Positions 45,767 through 53,524 of a stretch of 64,000 nucleotides of DNA are shown here, one piece after another. This DNA is from Corynebacterium sp. MSK041. Its GTDB lineage: Bacteria; Actinomycetota; Actinomycetes; Mycobacteriales; Mycobacteriaceae. Where the stretch lies: positions 266,037-330,036 of the forward strand of contig NZ_JASPJK010000002.1 of the NCBI RefSeq assembly GCF_030232265.1, written 5' to 3'. The notes beneath the pieces are model-generated. The model saw nothing but the letters and a program-made list of their open reading frames with translations, was not told the DNA's origin and did not search any database. How positions within the stretch are numbered: the first letter of the stretch is position 1; each line of letters begins with the position of its first letter. The translations under genes and the position numbers were made by a program.

Positions 45767-45930
45767 CGATCTCGATCTCCTCTGGACCAGCTGCCGTCCA
45801 CCGGAAGCAGATCCGCCACTAGTTGTCGCAGCTTGCGCAAGGCGACCGAATGGATTCGGGAATCAATGGAACGTACCCCTTCTCGATTCCACAACCGCTC
45901 AGTGTCCTTGTTGGCGAACGACTAGATCAT
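45753..45930 (-). pseudogene. higB: higB toxin remnant with internal deletion and early stop
   Basis: The leftward frame from ATG 45928-45930 reads MI, a stop at codon 3, then SFANKDTERLWNREGVRSID and ALRKLRQLV, the front half of a HigB (RelE-like) mRNA interferase. The next bases, in another frame, read WRICFRWTAAGPEEIEIVDY and the final His-stop, the normal HigB end. The middle of the gene, roughly 30 codons, is missing and the two halves are out of frame. No active toxin can be made. Confidence 0.8.
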
Positions 45931-45985
45931 GCTTCACCCTATCCCTCCCATAACGCGAAGCGTCAATAACGTATCGCGTTAAACG
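45931..45985 (-). promoter_or_regulatory. higBA promoter/operator
   Basis: On the minus strand TTGACG is followed by a dyad of the type AACGCGA...TCGCGTT (AACGCGAAGCG at 45955 and ATCGCGTT at 45974) and GGGAGGG before the higB ATG. This fits an autoregulated HigA operator overlapping the promoter. Confidence 0.5.
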
Positions 45986-46060
45986 TTGAACTTGAACTCC
46001 ACGGTATGTCGTTGCAAAGTTACCCCCTCTCGTTAACACCATCAAAAGGAGTGTTATCCA

Positions 46061-46309
46061 ATGAAAGCGTTCGGCTTCTTAAGCTTCGGGCATTACGCCT
46101 TCGGCAGCTAGTGCGGGCCATCTGCGGAAAAGATCGCCAAGACTCGTCTGGAGATCACCCAGGCTGCGGACGAAATCGGCGTGAACAACGCGTCCTTCCG
46201 AGTCCACCACTTCGCGCTGCAGGCCTCCGCCACGATGCCGCTGCTGTGTGCTATCGCGGCCACCACCAAAATCATCGAGGTGGGCACCGGCGGCATCGAC
46301 ATGCGCTAG
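46061..46309 (+). pseudogene. LLM-class flavin-dependent oxidoreductase fragment
   Basis: The frame starts MKAFGFLSFGHYAFGS and stops at codon 17. The following codons, with a change of frame, read AKTRLEITQAADEIGVNNASFRVHHFALQASATMPLLCAIAATTKIIEVGTGGIDMR before a stop at 46307. That is the N-terminal quarter of a luciferase-like monooxygenase (the VHHFA and VGTGVIDMR motifs). The rest of the gene is gone and merR follows. AAAGGAGTG is still present before the ATG. Confidence 0.75.
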
Positions 46310-46352
46310 CACATATCGGGGTTGTAACGTTTGAGTCATTGACTCCCGCCGT

Positions 46353-46742
46353 CTACAAGTATCTACACACTTGATCGGTGCTGCACGTTTCAGGATCCGG
46401 GTGCGCGGCGTCCTGGCTAAGGTCCGCGATAGTGTCGCGCAGCACGGAGAGCTGCGCGATCTGCTGCTCGATCTCAGCGAGGCGCACGTCAAGCAGGTCG
46501 CGCACGTGCTCGCAGGGCGCATGGCCGCCGTCGCGGATGTCGAGGATCTGGCGGATCTGGGCGAGAGTGAGACCCGCGGCCTGGCCGCGGTGGATGAAGT
46601 CGATCCGAGCGACCGTCTCGGGCGCGTAGTCGCGGTATCCGGACGGCGTGCGCTCGGTCGGGGGCAGAAGGCCCTGTTCCTCGTAGAAGCGAAGGGTCTT
46701 CGCGGTAGTGCCCGCCCTCTCGGCGAGTTCTCCGATCCACAT
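46353..46742 (-). CDS. merR: MerR family regulator of mercury locus 1
   Basis: A 129-residue MerR protein with a winged helix (IGELAERAGTTAKTLRFYEEQGLLPP), the R-x4-Y-R-DY region, and a dimer helix preceded by Cys in APCEHVRDLL, which marks sensors of divalent metals. A C-terminal loop ETCSTDQVC forms C-x5-C. Classical MerR has C-x8-C, so the metal loop is shorter. It is divergent from merA across a MerR-type operator. Its last 72 residues differ at only two positions from the copy at 58528, while the first part differs much more. Confidence 0.88.
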   Translation of the reverse strand: MWIGELAERAGTTAKTLRFYEEQGLLPPTERTPSGYRDYAPETVARIDFIHRGQAAGLTLAQIRQILDIRDGGHAPCEHVRDLLDVRLAEIEQQIAQLSVLRDTIADLSQDAAHPDPETCSTDQVCRYL

Positions 46743-46766
46743 TGCTGTCTCCCTCCGTGGCCGCGC

Positions 46767-46798
46767 TTGACCTTCCCCTGCACTGGAAGGTCCAGTAT
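46767..46798 (+). promoter_or_regulatory. MerR-type promoter/operator of merA, locus 1
   Basis: TTGACC (-35) and CAGTAT (-10) are 20 bases apart, the long spacing that MerR regulators correct by twisting DNA. Between them ACCTTCC-N8-GGAAGGT forms the operator dyad. The same dyad occurs at locus 2. Confidence 0.8.
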
Positions 46799-46840
46799 GG
46801 CTGAGACAGAGCAGAAAGCCAAGAGTTGACAGGAGTAGCG

Positions 46841-48262
46841 ATGCCTACGAAGTACGATCTCGCCATCATCGGATCGGGAGGCGGCGCGTTCGCCGCTGCG
46901 ATCCGCGCCAGCACGCTCGGGAAGTCGGTGGTGATGATCGAGCGCGGGACGCTCGGCGGCACCTGCGTGAACACGGGCTGCGTCCCGTCGAAGGCGCTCA
47001 TTGCCGCGGCCGGCGCGCGGCACGTCGCGGTCGATGCCGCAACCCGGTTCCCCGGGATCGCGACGACGGCGGATCCCGTCGACATGCCCGCGCTGATCGC
47101 TGGGAAGCAAGCGTTGGTGGAGTCGCTGCGCGGCGAGAAGTACGCCGACGTCGCCGACTCCTACGGCTGGCAGGTCCTCCGCGGCGACGCCTCGTTCGTG
47201 GGCACCCCTGATGCGCCGGTTCTCGATGTTGCCGGATCCGACGGAAGCGTCGAGACCATCGAGGCCCACCACTACCTGGTCGCGACTGGTTCTCGCCCGT
47301 GGGCACCGCCGATCGACGGCCTGAAGGAGACCGGATACCTGACCTCGACCACGGCGATGGAGCTGACGGAGGTCCCCGAGTCGCTGCTGGTGCTCGGCGG
47401 CGGCTACGTCGCCCTGGAGCAGGCGCAGCTGTTCGCCCGCCTCGGCTCGCAGGTCACGCTGCTCGTGCGGTCCCGGCTCGCCTCGAAGGAGGAGCCGGAG
47501 GTGTCGAAGGCGCTCCAGGAGGTGTTCGCCGACGGGGGCATCCGCGTCGTCAGCCGCGCAGTGCCCACCCGGGTCTCCCGCGGCACGGGAGGCGAGGCCG
47601 TCGTGACCGCCGCCTTGTCCGGTGGCTCGCAGGAGTTCCGCGCCGACCAGGTCCTGGTCGCCCTCGGACGCCGTCCCGTCACCGATGGCCTGAACCTCGA
47701 TGCGGTCGGGGTGAATACCGGAGACTCCGGCGAGGTGGTCGTCTCCGACCGGCTGCAGTCCTCGAACCCGCGGGTCTGGGCCGCGGGCGACGTGACCGGG
47801 CACCCCGAGTTCGTCTACGTCGCCGCCCACCACGGCACCCTCGTCGCCGAGAACGCGTTCGCCGACGCCGACCGGTCCGTCGACTACGCCCGCCTGCCGC
47901 GGGTGACGTTCACCGGGCCCGCGATCGGCGCGGTCGGGATGACCGAGAAGGACGTCCTCGCCGCGGGGATCCACTGCGACTGCCGCGTCCTGCCCCTGCA
48001 CCACGTGCCCCGCGCCTTGGTCAACCGCGACACCCGCGGGTTCATCAAGATCGTCGTGAACGCCGAGACGAAAGAGATCCTCGGGCTGACCGCCGTCGCC
48101 AAGGACGCCGGGGAGCTCGCCGCCGCAGGCGTCCACGTGCTCGGCAGGACCGTCGCCGAGGTCGCCAACGCCTGGGCCCCCTACCTGACCATGGCCGAGG
48201 GCATCCGGATCGCCGCGAAGGCCTTCACCACCGACCCGTCGCTGCTGTCGTGCTGCGCATGA
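46841..48262 (+). CDS. merA: Mercury(II) reductase, locus 1
   Basis: MerA reduces Hg(II) to volatile Hg(0) with NADPH and FAD. The 473-residue protein has GSGGGAFAAAIRA (FAD), the redox pair in GTCVNTGCVPSK, the NADPH motif LGGGYVALEQAQ, a GDVTGHPEFVYVAAHHG segment and the C-terminal vicinal Cys471-Cys472 (LLSCCA). It lacks the N-terminal NmerA domain. AGGAG precedes ATG 46841 by 5 bases. It is divergent from merR and overlaps the next gene by 4 bases. Confidence 0.95.
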   Translation: MPTKYDLAIIGSGGGAFAAAIRASTLGKSVVMIERGTLGGTCVNTGCVPSKALIAAAGARHVAVDAATRFPGIATTADPVDMPALIAGKQALVESLRGEKYADVADSYGWQVLRGDASFVGTPDAPVLDVAGSDGSVETIEAHHYLVATGSRPWAPPIDGLKETGYLTSTTAMELTEVPESLLVLGGGYVALEQAQLFARLGSQVTLLVRSRLASKEEPEVSKALQEVFADGGIRVVSRAVPTRVSRGTGGEAVVTAALSGGSQEFRADQVLVALGRRPVTDGLNLDAVGVNTGDSGEVVVSDRLQSSNPRVWAAGDVTGHPEFVYVAAHHGTLVAENAFADADRSVDYARLPRVTFTGPAIGAVGMTEKDVLAAGIHCDCRVLPLHHVPRALVNRDTRGFIKIVVNAETKEILGLTAVAKDAGELAAAGVHVLGRTVAEVANAWAPYLTMAEGIRIAAKAFTTDPSLLSCCA

Positions 48263-48609
48263 ACGGCAACGCAGGCAATCGGGGAGATCTCATCCTGAAG
48301 CAGACGATGAGCGCCGATCAGGACCGCGACGAATGGCGCGCCGGTCCCGTCGTCGCTGCAGTGACCGGGCTGCTCTTGCTGGCATGCTGCGCGCTTCCGT
48401 CGCTGCTCTGCTGCGGCCTGCCGTTCATCGCGGCGGGCGGAGCACTCGCAGGCGTCGGTGGGCTCCTCGGTAATCCCTGGATCATCGGTGCCGGGACCGC
48501 CGTCGTGATGGCCGTCATGGCGGGGATGCTCGTCAGGCTACGGCGGCGGCACCGGCGCCGCAGGTCCGGCTGCTGCGAAAATCTTTCGACCGCTGATCGG
48601 AACCGGTAG
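48259..48609 (+). CDS. Small Cys-pair membrane protein, probable mercuric ion transporter
   Basis: A 116-residue protein with two membrane helices. The first contains two Cys pairs (LLACCALPSLLCCGLPF), and the cytosolic tail after a basic cluster has another pair (RRRSGCCENL). This is the layout of MerT/MerF mercury uptake proteins, which pass Hg(II) to MerA through Cys pairs. Overall sequence is not close to either, so the family name is inference. Its ATG overlaps the merA stop (ATGA). An antisense open frame is a shadow. Confidence 0.65.
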   Translation: MNGNAGNRGDLILKQTMSADQDRDEWRAGPVVAAVTGLLLLACCALPSLLCCGLPFIAAGGALAGVGGLLGNPWIIGAGTAVVMAVMAGMLVRLRRRHRRRRSGCCENLSTADRNR

Positions 48610-48801
48610 TTCGAGCGGATCCAGCGATCACTGCCACCTGCGGAGGCCGCTGAAATCGAAGCCCGACGGGAGAAGGAGGAGCCAAAAGCGTTCGAATCAA
48701 CCGGTGACGAGGATAATACTGAGGCTGGATCCCGGCCGTCGCGACGCGGTCTCCGTTTCCGCCGAGACGAGAAAGGGTTGTGGGCACCTAGGCTGGGCGG
48801 C

Positions 48802-49071
48802 ATGAACGACATGACCATAGCACCCGGCCCGGGGATCCCCGACGGTGCGGTCATCGCCGCCGATCTCGCGGAGCGTTTCGCGAAATCGTCGACTCCGGGC
48901 GGCCAGGGCGTCAACACGACGGACGGCAAAGTCCAGCTTTCCATCGATGTCGCGGAATGCGCATCGCTTACCGACGCCCAGCGTCACCGTATCTCGCGCA
49001 ACCTCGAGCACCGCCTAGACGGCTCCGTCTTTACCGTGACTGCGTCGACTCAGCGGTCTGTGTTTCGCTAG
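48802..49071 (+). pseudogene. Truncated second copy of arfB
   Basis: An 89-codon frame, MNDMTIAPGPGIPDGAVIAADL, keeps the GGQ loop (TPGGQGVNTTDGKVQLSIDV) and ends at STQRSVFR. The intact gene at 45007 continues there for another 55 residues including the basic tail needed on the ribosome. The two copies differ at many positions, so this is not a recent duplication but a copy from a related organism. Upstream, bases resembling the end of a FUSC gene (stop 12 bases before the ATG) are also conserved. Confidence 0.75.
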
Positions 49072-49439
49072 TGGTCCTCTCGCCTGCACCTGCGACACAG
49101 CCTCGTGCCCCCGGGCCGTAGCGTTCGAGGGAGCACAATAGCCCCAGTCCTCATCACGTCCCGGGATCAAAGAGTTCATCGCAGAGGTTAAGCACTACAC
49201 GTTGAACTTGAACTCGACGGAGTGTCGTCGATAAATAACTATTCGATGCGCAAAGTACAACGAAATACCGCTAGAAACAGACAACATATGGGGGTGCACA
49301 GAAACACATATAGGTTCTGCGGAAAACCTATAGGGTGCGTCGCTAAAAACCGCTGTGCGCGAAAAACATAAAGGGTTTACGGACCCGGTCCCAGACCCCT
49401 CAATACTCTGAGCCGGAAGAATGGAAAGTGGAAGGTTGA
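49072..49439. other. Gap without a gene; repeat of a C-terminal coding remnant
   Basis: No full gene is visible. On the minus strand, 49196-49230 encodes RRHSVEFKFNV and a stop, almost the same as RHTVEFKFNV and a stop at 45980-46010. Both look like the last codons of one lost gene. The remainder is A+T-richer, with several CCTATAGG-like strings (49305-49350) and no clear ORF. Confidence 0.5.
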
Positions 49440-49913
49440 TGTATCCCCACTATTTATTTTTTCCGTTTTTCGGAGTACATCGGGAACTACAACTGCGGAC
49501 CAGCTCTGTGTGAACTAGATGAGAAGGCGCAGCAGCGAATCATCGACGCTGGACAGTTGGTGCTGCGGGCACGCGAGCGGCACCCCCAGCGGTCACTCGC
49601 GGAGCACTACAACCCGTTATCGATGGACCCAATTCTGCTCAAGGCTCACAACAACTTGGACCGGGAAGTCGATAAGGCTTTCGATGTGGCACGCAAACTC
49701 ACCAACGAGCGCCAGCGCCAGGAGCTACTGTTCGCCAGCTACGGGGAGTTGGCGAGGGGCTATGTCTCCTCGCTTTCATCAAAATCGAAACCACCAGCAG
49801 GGTCGTTCCCCGTGCGGGTGATTTTGATCGGTCCCGCTGCTGGGTGTAGAACCCTGTCGCTGGCAACGCCGGGAACTATGACTGTGCCCGACGAGAACAC
49901 GTCACTGCCATAA
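49440..49913 (+). pseudogene. C-terminal remnant of a DNA methyltransferase (MmeI/YeeA-like)
   Basis: An open frame without a start reads FSEYIGNY...LDEKAQQRIIDAGQLVLRARERHP, then SLAEHYNPLSMDPILLKAHNNLDREVDKAF and RQRQELLFASYGEL. This is the C-terminal end of large class I DNA methyltransferases found in type IIL or phage-defence systems. The catalytic NPPY part is absent. It is a leftover of a restriction or defence locus, cut on the left by a stop at 49437. Confidence 0.65.
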
Positions 49914-49983
49914 CGCGGCTCACGGTAGACGAACATGGGTCGTTCACTACTACTGGTGGATTTCGGTTTTGGTGGTGGGGGGA

Positions 49984-50838
49984 TTACCGCCGCCGGCCTC
50001 GATTTTTCCGTTGAGGAGGGCGTTGACTACTTCCCGATTGTGAAATGGGCCGATGGCGCGGTGAAGAGGAACCAGTCACCTGGAAGAGATCGATCCAGTC
50101 GCTGGTGTGCAATCTGGGAGGTAGGGTTGCGGGGTCGATTCCTCGCGAGCGCAACCATGATTGTGTCTCTGAACGTGATGAAAACAACCCTGCCCTTCGG
50201 AGAATTTCCCCTATCCCGCGTCCCCGGGCGGTGAAAACGGTGTGCACCATCGCCTGAAAGGCTTTGCGTTGCTCTATCGGGATCTTCGGGTCACCCACCC
50301 GGCGGATCACTAAGATCCCCCCGTCAACGTTTGGCTGTGGCCGGAAAGCAGACCTTGGTACTCGGGAACCAAGGTGAAACGTGAACCATGGGGACCACTG
50401 AGCTGTCATCATCGTGCTTGCACCTACCCCGGCCCGGCGGCGAGCGACTTCCCACTGCATGAGGAGTACAGCGGCAGTCCATGCCGGCGCATGCAACAAC
50501 TTTCGAAGAATGGCAGTGGTGAGGTGAAAGGGAATGTTTCCCACAATGACGCAGGGAGTGGCGGGTAACGGGAAGTTGAGGAAATCATCATGGACCACTT
50601 CGACCGACGCCGAGGCGGTCTTTTTTGTGAGTTTGGCAGCTAGTTTTGCGTCTACCTCAACTGCCGTTATTGCCCTCCCCAAGTGGGATATCGGGTGAGT
50701 GAGGGCACCGCTTCCTGGCCCGATCTCAATGATGGGGCCGGAGGTTTGTTTTACAAGATCGACGATGGAGTTGATGATCTTGTGGTCTGTGAGAAAATTT
50801 TGGCCATGTTCGTGACGGCCGTATCCGTATGTAGACAT
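49984..50838 (-). CDS. erm(X): 23S rRNA (adenine-2058 N6)-methyltransferase Erm(X)
   Basis: Erm(X) dimethylates A2058 of 23S rRNA and gives resistance to macrolides, lincosamides and streptogramin B. The 284-residue protein begins MSTYGYGRHEHGQNFLTDHK and has the SAM motif IIEIGPGSGALTHP, the NIPFHL catalytic motif and the basic C-terminal tail RPPQRKNRGRRR typical of corynebacterial Erm(X). The start at 50836-50838 gives the usual length. A leader peptide and attenuator lie upstream. erm(X) is commonly carried by plasmids and transposons in skin corynebacteria. Confidence 0.97.
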   Translation of the reverse strand: MSTYGYGRHEHGQNFLTDHKIINSIVDLVKQTSGPIIEIGPGSGALTHPISHLGRAITAVEVDAKLAAKLTKKTASASVEVVHDDFLNFPLPATPCVIVGNIPFHLTTAILRKLLHAPAWTAAVLLMQWEVARRRAGVGASTMMTAQWSPWFTFHLGSRVPRSAFRPQPNVDGGILVIRRVGDPKIPIEQRKAFQAMVHTVFTARGRGIGEILRRAGLFSSRSETQSWLRSRGIDPATLPPRLHTSDWIDLFQVTGSSSPRHRPISQSGSSQRPPQRKNRGRRR

Positions 50839-50939
50839 CAGGTGTGCTCCGTGGAGTTGAAACGGAGCCGGGCATGGCAAATGGCCGCCCGGCTAAAGGA
50901 CCGGAGCGGTTTCTAACCTGCGGGAGGGAGAAAACCGCC
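50839..50939 (-). promoter_or_regulatory. erm(X) translational attenuator region
   Basis: Between the leader peptide stop and the erm(X) start, the transcript can form competing hairpins: AGGCGGTTTTCTCC against GGAGCGGTTTCTAAC-type sequence, and GGCCGCCCGG with CCGGGC near 50875-50895. Sequestration of the erm start is expected until a ribosome stalls in the leader. Confidence 0.6.
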
Positions 50940-50987
50940 TTAGCGGCTGGTGAGCGGCCGCATGAAAACGGAACCTGAAATCAACAT
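50940..50987 (-). CDS. erm(X) leader peptide
   Basis: A 15-codon ORF, MLISGSVFMRPLTSR, ends about 100 bases before erm(X). Drug-dependent stalling on short leaders of this type induces Erm translation. It lies directly after a promoter at 50994-51023, so it is translated first. Confidence 0.7.
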   Translation of the reverse strand: MLISGSVFMRPLTSR

Positions 50988-50993
50988 GGGCCT

Positions 50994-51023
50994 ATCGTAT
51001 CCAATTAATTTCGCAGGGTCCAA
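50994..51023 (-). promoter_or_regulatory. Putative erm(X) promoter
   Basis: On the minus strand TTGGAC (51018-51023) and TACGAT (50994-50999) are 18 bases apart, placing transcription start just before the leader ATG at 50985-50987. Confidence 0.55.
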
Positions 51024-51499
51024 TACGGTGAGAAAGAAGACAACCGCACCGCAACAGTGCAAGACCTCTCTGGATTGGAATTTAATTGAACATGGGTTTG
51101 GGGTACGACGCGCCCTACTCGGAGTGGCACGGACACTACGGCTGCGCGCCCACACACAACAGTAAAGAGCTCGGCAATGCACAGACACGTAACGAGAGCG
51201 CCACAAATGTATGTACGTTTAAGTCACAGCATCGACACTGACGCTCCACATGGAGGGACGGCCGCAGCCCTGCAGCAAGCACACGGCAGGGTGTCTGCTT
51301 CGGGCGACGTGAAATTACGCCGAAAAATACGAAACACATCACCGCAGGTCACGGTAGGTATTTGCGGGTCATTTCGTAATCTCGTAAACGAAAAGAACAA
51401 AACTACGAAACACAAAAACATACGTTGAGCAGCGTAAATGGTTTTCGTTTCGTAATTTTTCCACTTTTTGAAGAAAATCTAAATAAGAAGAGACACCTT

Positions 51500-52600
51500 G
51501 ATTGCGATTGTGTCCCGTGTCACATAGCTGCAACCCCTGCAGCGTGCCCTCAACGAGGACGCTCTGTGTCGTAGACATGTGCCTGCAATGCGTGTCTGTG
51601 TCTCTCTCTTAAAAGGTTTGGGTCGAAATACCGCAAAATTACGAAACACCGCCGAAATGTGACGTGTCTATGCAGGTCACAGCGTTATCGCGTGTTTCGT
51701 AGTTTTGTTCTTTTCGTTTGCGGAAATCACGAAACCGCAGGTAGAGCGTTTCGTAATTTTTTCGTATTCTGATCGGCAAATTACGAAACGAGGTCAAAAC
51801 TACGAAACGAACACACAACACCTGTGTTGCGTGTCACACAACGGCGCGCCACGGACGTGTTGCAGCGTGGCAGTATCCCGGCCGTGTCACATAGCCGCAA
51901 CCCCTGCAGCGTGCCCTCAATGAGGACGGTCTATGTCGTAGACATGTGCCCGTAATGTGTGTCTGTGTCTCTCCCTTAAAAGGTTTGGGTCGAAATGCCG
52001 CAAAATTACGAAACATCCCCGAAATGTGACGTGTCTGTGCAGGTCACAGCGTTATCGCGTGTTTCGTAATTTGGTTTTCCGATTTTCGTAGTTCTACGAA
52101 ACCGCAGGTAGAGCGTTTCGTAATTTTTTCGTATTTTGATCGGCAAATTACGAAACGAGGTCAAAACTACGAAACGAGCGCGCTACAGACGTGTCACAGG
52201 TCATAAAAAGGCGCGCCCCTTGCGTGTCACCGTGACGCAGCATCCCGGCCGTGTCACATAGCTACAACCCCTGCAGCGTGCCCTCAATGAGGACGGTCTA
52301 TGTCGTAGACATGTGCCCGTAATGTGTGTCTGTGTCTCTCCCTTAAAAGGTTTGGGTCGAAATGCCGCAAAATTACGAAACATCCCCGAAATGTGACGTG
52401 TCTGTGCAGGTCACAGCGTTATCGCGTGTTTCGTAATTTGGTTTTCCGATTTTCGTAGTTCTACGAAACCGCAGGTAGAGCGTTTCGTAATTTTTTCGTA
52501 TTTTGATCGGCAAATTACGAAACGAGGTCAAAACTACGAAACGAGCACACTATAGACGTGTCACAGGTCACAAAAAGGCGCGCCCCTTGCGTGTCACCAT
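51500..52600. repeat. Three tandem 367-bp direct repeats rich in TTACGAAAC motifs
   Basis: A common anchor (CTTAAAAGGTTTGGGTCGAAAT) starts at 51608, 51975 and 52342, so the unit is exactly 367 bp twice in a row. Copies 2 and 3 are nearly identical; copy 1 has diverged, and a weaker fourth copy can be seen at about 51290-51430. Each unit holds about six TTACGAAAC or GTTTCGTAA words, including a 13-bp inverted repeat (CGTTTCGTAATTT / AAATTACGAAACG), and a C-rich part with small hairpins. Short ORFs inside repeat with the unit and are not credible genes. The array resembles a plasmid iteron or centromere region. From 51024 to 51290 nothing else is seen. Confidence 0.85.
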
Positions 52601-52689
52601 GCCGCCACACAACAGCTGCCCCACCACAACACCCCAGCCGTGCCACGAGGCGTGTAGAAACGTGCTCGGTTCGATTCGTAAAGATTAGG

Positions 52690-53042
52690 TCGCAGGCTAT
52701 TGTGCGCGACGCATAAGTTCCGTACGATGGCCCCCAGACCGTATGTGGCGTTTTAATTCGTTTTTGGTTTAGCCAGCCGCATACGGGGGATAACCCCGAG
52801 GATAATTCATAAAGAGACAGCCTCTCGACCGTGATAGGCGCGGTTCCTCCGACGAGATAGACCGGTCGGCAACGGCATTGCCAACCACAAAAGCGGTCAG
52901 GTAGGGAGTAAGCGCTCCCGTAAAGCGATGGGACGGCAGACCACCGTTCTAGCGAGTCGAGCACGGCACTCCAAGCCGCCTGAATAGCAAGCCGGTAAAG
53001 CACCCCGCTCCGGGACAGATCAATCTGCCCAGGAGCGTTTTT
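52690..53042 (+). ncRNA. Structured leader ending in a terminator that covers the next ribosome binding site
   Basis: The stretch before the excisionase-like gene contains successive stems: CCGTATGTGGC/GCCGCATACGG (52740-52789), GGGGATAACCCC (52786-52797), GGGAG/CTCCC (52904-52920). It ends in a strong hairpin at 53006-53037 (CGCTCCGGG...CCCAGGAGCG) with TTTTT at 53038-53042. AGGAG at 53031-53035, inside the 3' arm, is the only ribosome binding site for ATG 53045. Transcription and translation of that gene should depend on opening this hairpin. Confidence 0.5.
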
Positions 53043-53044
53043 CT

Positions 53045-53353
53045 ATGTCCGAAAAGGACACGACTACCGCCGTCGCGCCACGCTTTTACACGCTGCAGGA
53101 ACTCGCCGATCTCGGCGTCGGCTCCGAGTCCACGTTGCGAAAAGCTATTAAAGAGGGCCGTCTTTCATTCCACCGTTTCGGCACCGCCTATCGGATTCGC
53201 CAAGACGATCTCGACGCCTACCTCACGGCCGCACGCCGCCCTGCCCCGCAGCTATTCGACGGCTTCGTCGATGCCGTCGTGAATGCAGCGCCCCAACTGA
53301 CAGATGAGCAGCGCCAGCAGCTCGTCACGGTGCTGGGCGGTGTGAAGCACTAA
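53045..53353 (+). CDS. Excisionase-type helix-turn-helix DNA-binding protein
   Basis: A 102-residue protein with a MerR/Xis-like winged helix: FYTLQELADLGVGSESTLRKAIKEGRLSFHRFGTAYRIRQDDLDAYL. An Ala/Pro linker and a short helical C-terminal part follow (ELT-like PQLTDEQRQQLVTVLGG). Such proteins act as excisionases or as plasmid copy or transfer regulators. No integrase gene is visible, so a regulatory role on the neighbouring repeats or mob region is likely. It starts 2 bases after the terminator's T run. Confidence 0.75.
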   Translation: MSEKDTTTAVAPRFYTLQELADLGVGSESTLRKAIKEGRLSFHRFGTAYRIRQDDLDAYLTAARRPAPQLFDGFVDAVVNAAPQLTDEQRQQLVTVLGGVKH

Positions 53354-53524
53354 TGCGGACAAACCCGCCTACGACGAGATCCCGCCGCTTAGCTCAGCTA
53401 GTCAGGCTGGGTCTTGAACTGAGTGCGAGGGCTGATGGGTGATGGCCGTGCTACTACACACGCGCGCTCCACCGTCGTGCCCCGAGTCCAAATAAACAGT
53501 TCATTCAACCAAGGAGAACAAACC

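Noticed and set aside
47299..48258. Rightward Arg-rich frame across merA joined to the small membrane protein frame
   Set aside because: Only the part from ATG 48259 has protein-like features; the upstream portion is a shadow of merA.
51834..52383. Repeated 60-codon ORFs (MFRNFAAFRPKPFKGET...) within the 367-bp repeats
   Set aside because: They recur only because the DNA repeats recur, differ in their ends, and have no ribosome binding site or conserved family.
51290..52600. CRISPR array
   Set aside because: Units are 367 bp and contiguous with no unique spacers; no cas genes are in the window.
43560..53165. Shared AGCTATTAAAGAGG string at 43564 and in the excisionase-like gene at 53147
   Set aside because: At 43.5 kb it is the end of the zinc-protein gene on the other strand, and the coding meaning differs, so the match is most likely chance.
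53385..53450. tRNA-like 5' sequence (GCCGCTTAGCTCAGCTAGTCAGG)
   Set aside because: The D-arm-like start is not followed by a matching anticodon stem, a TTCGAAT-type T loop or a complementary acceptor end.
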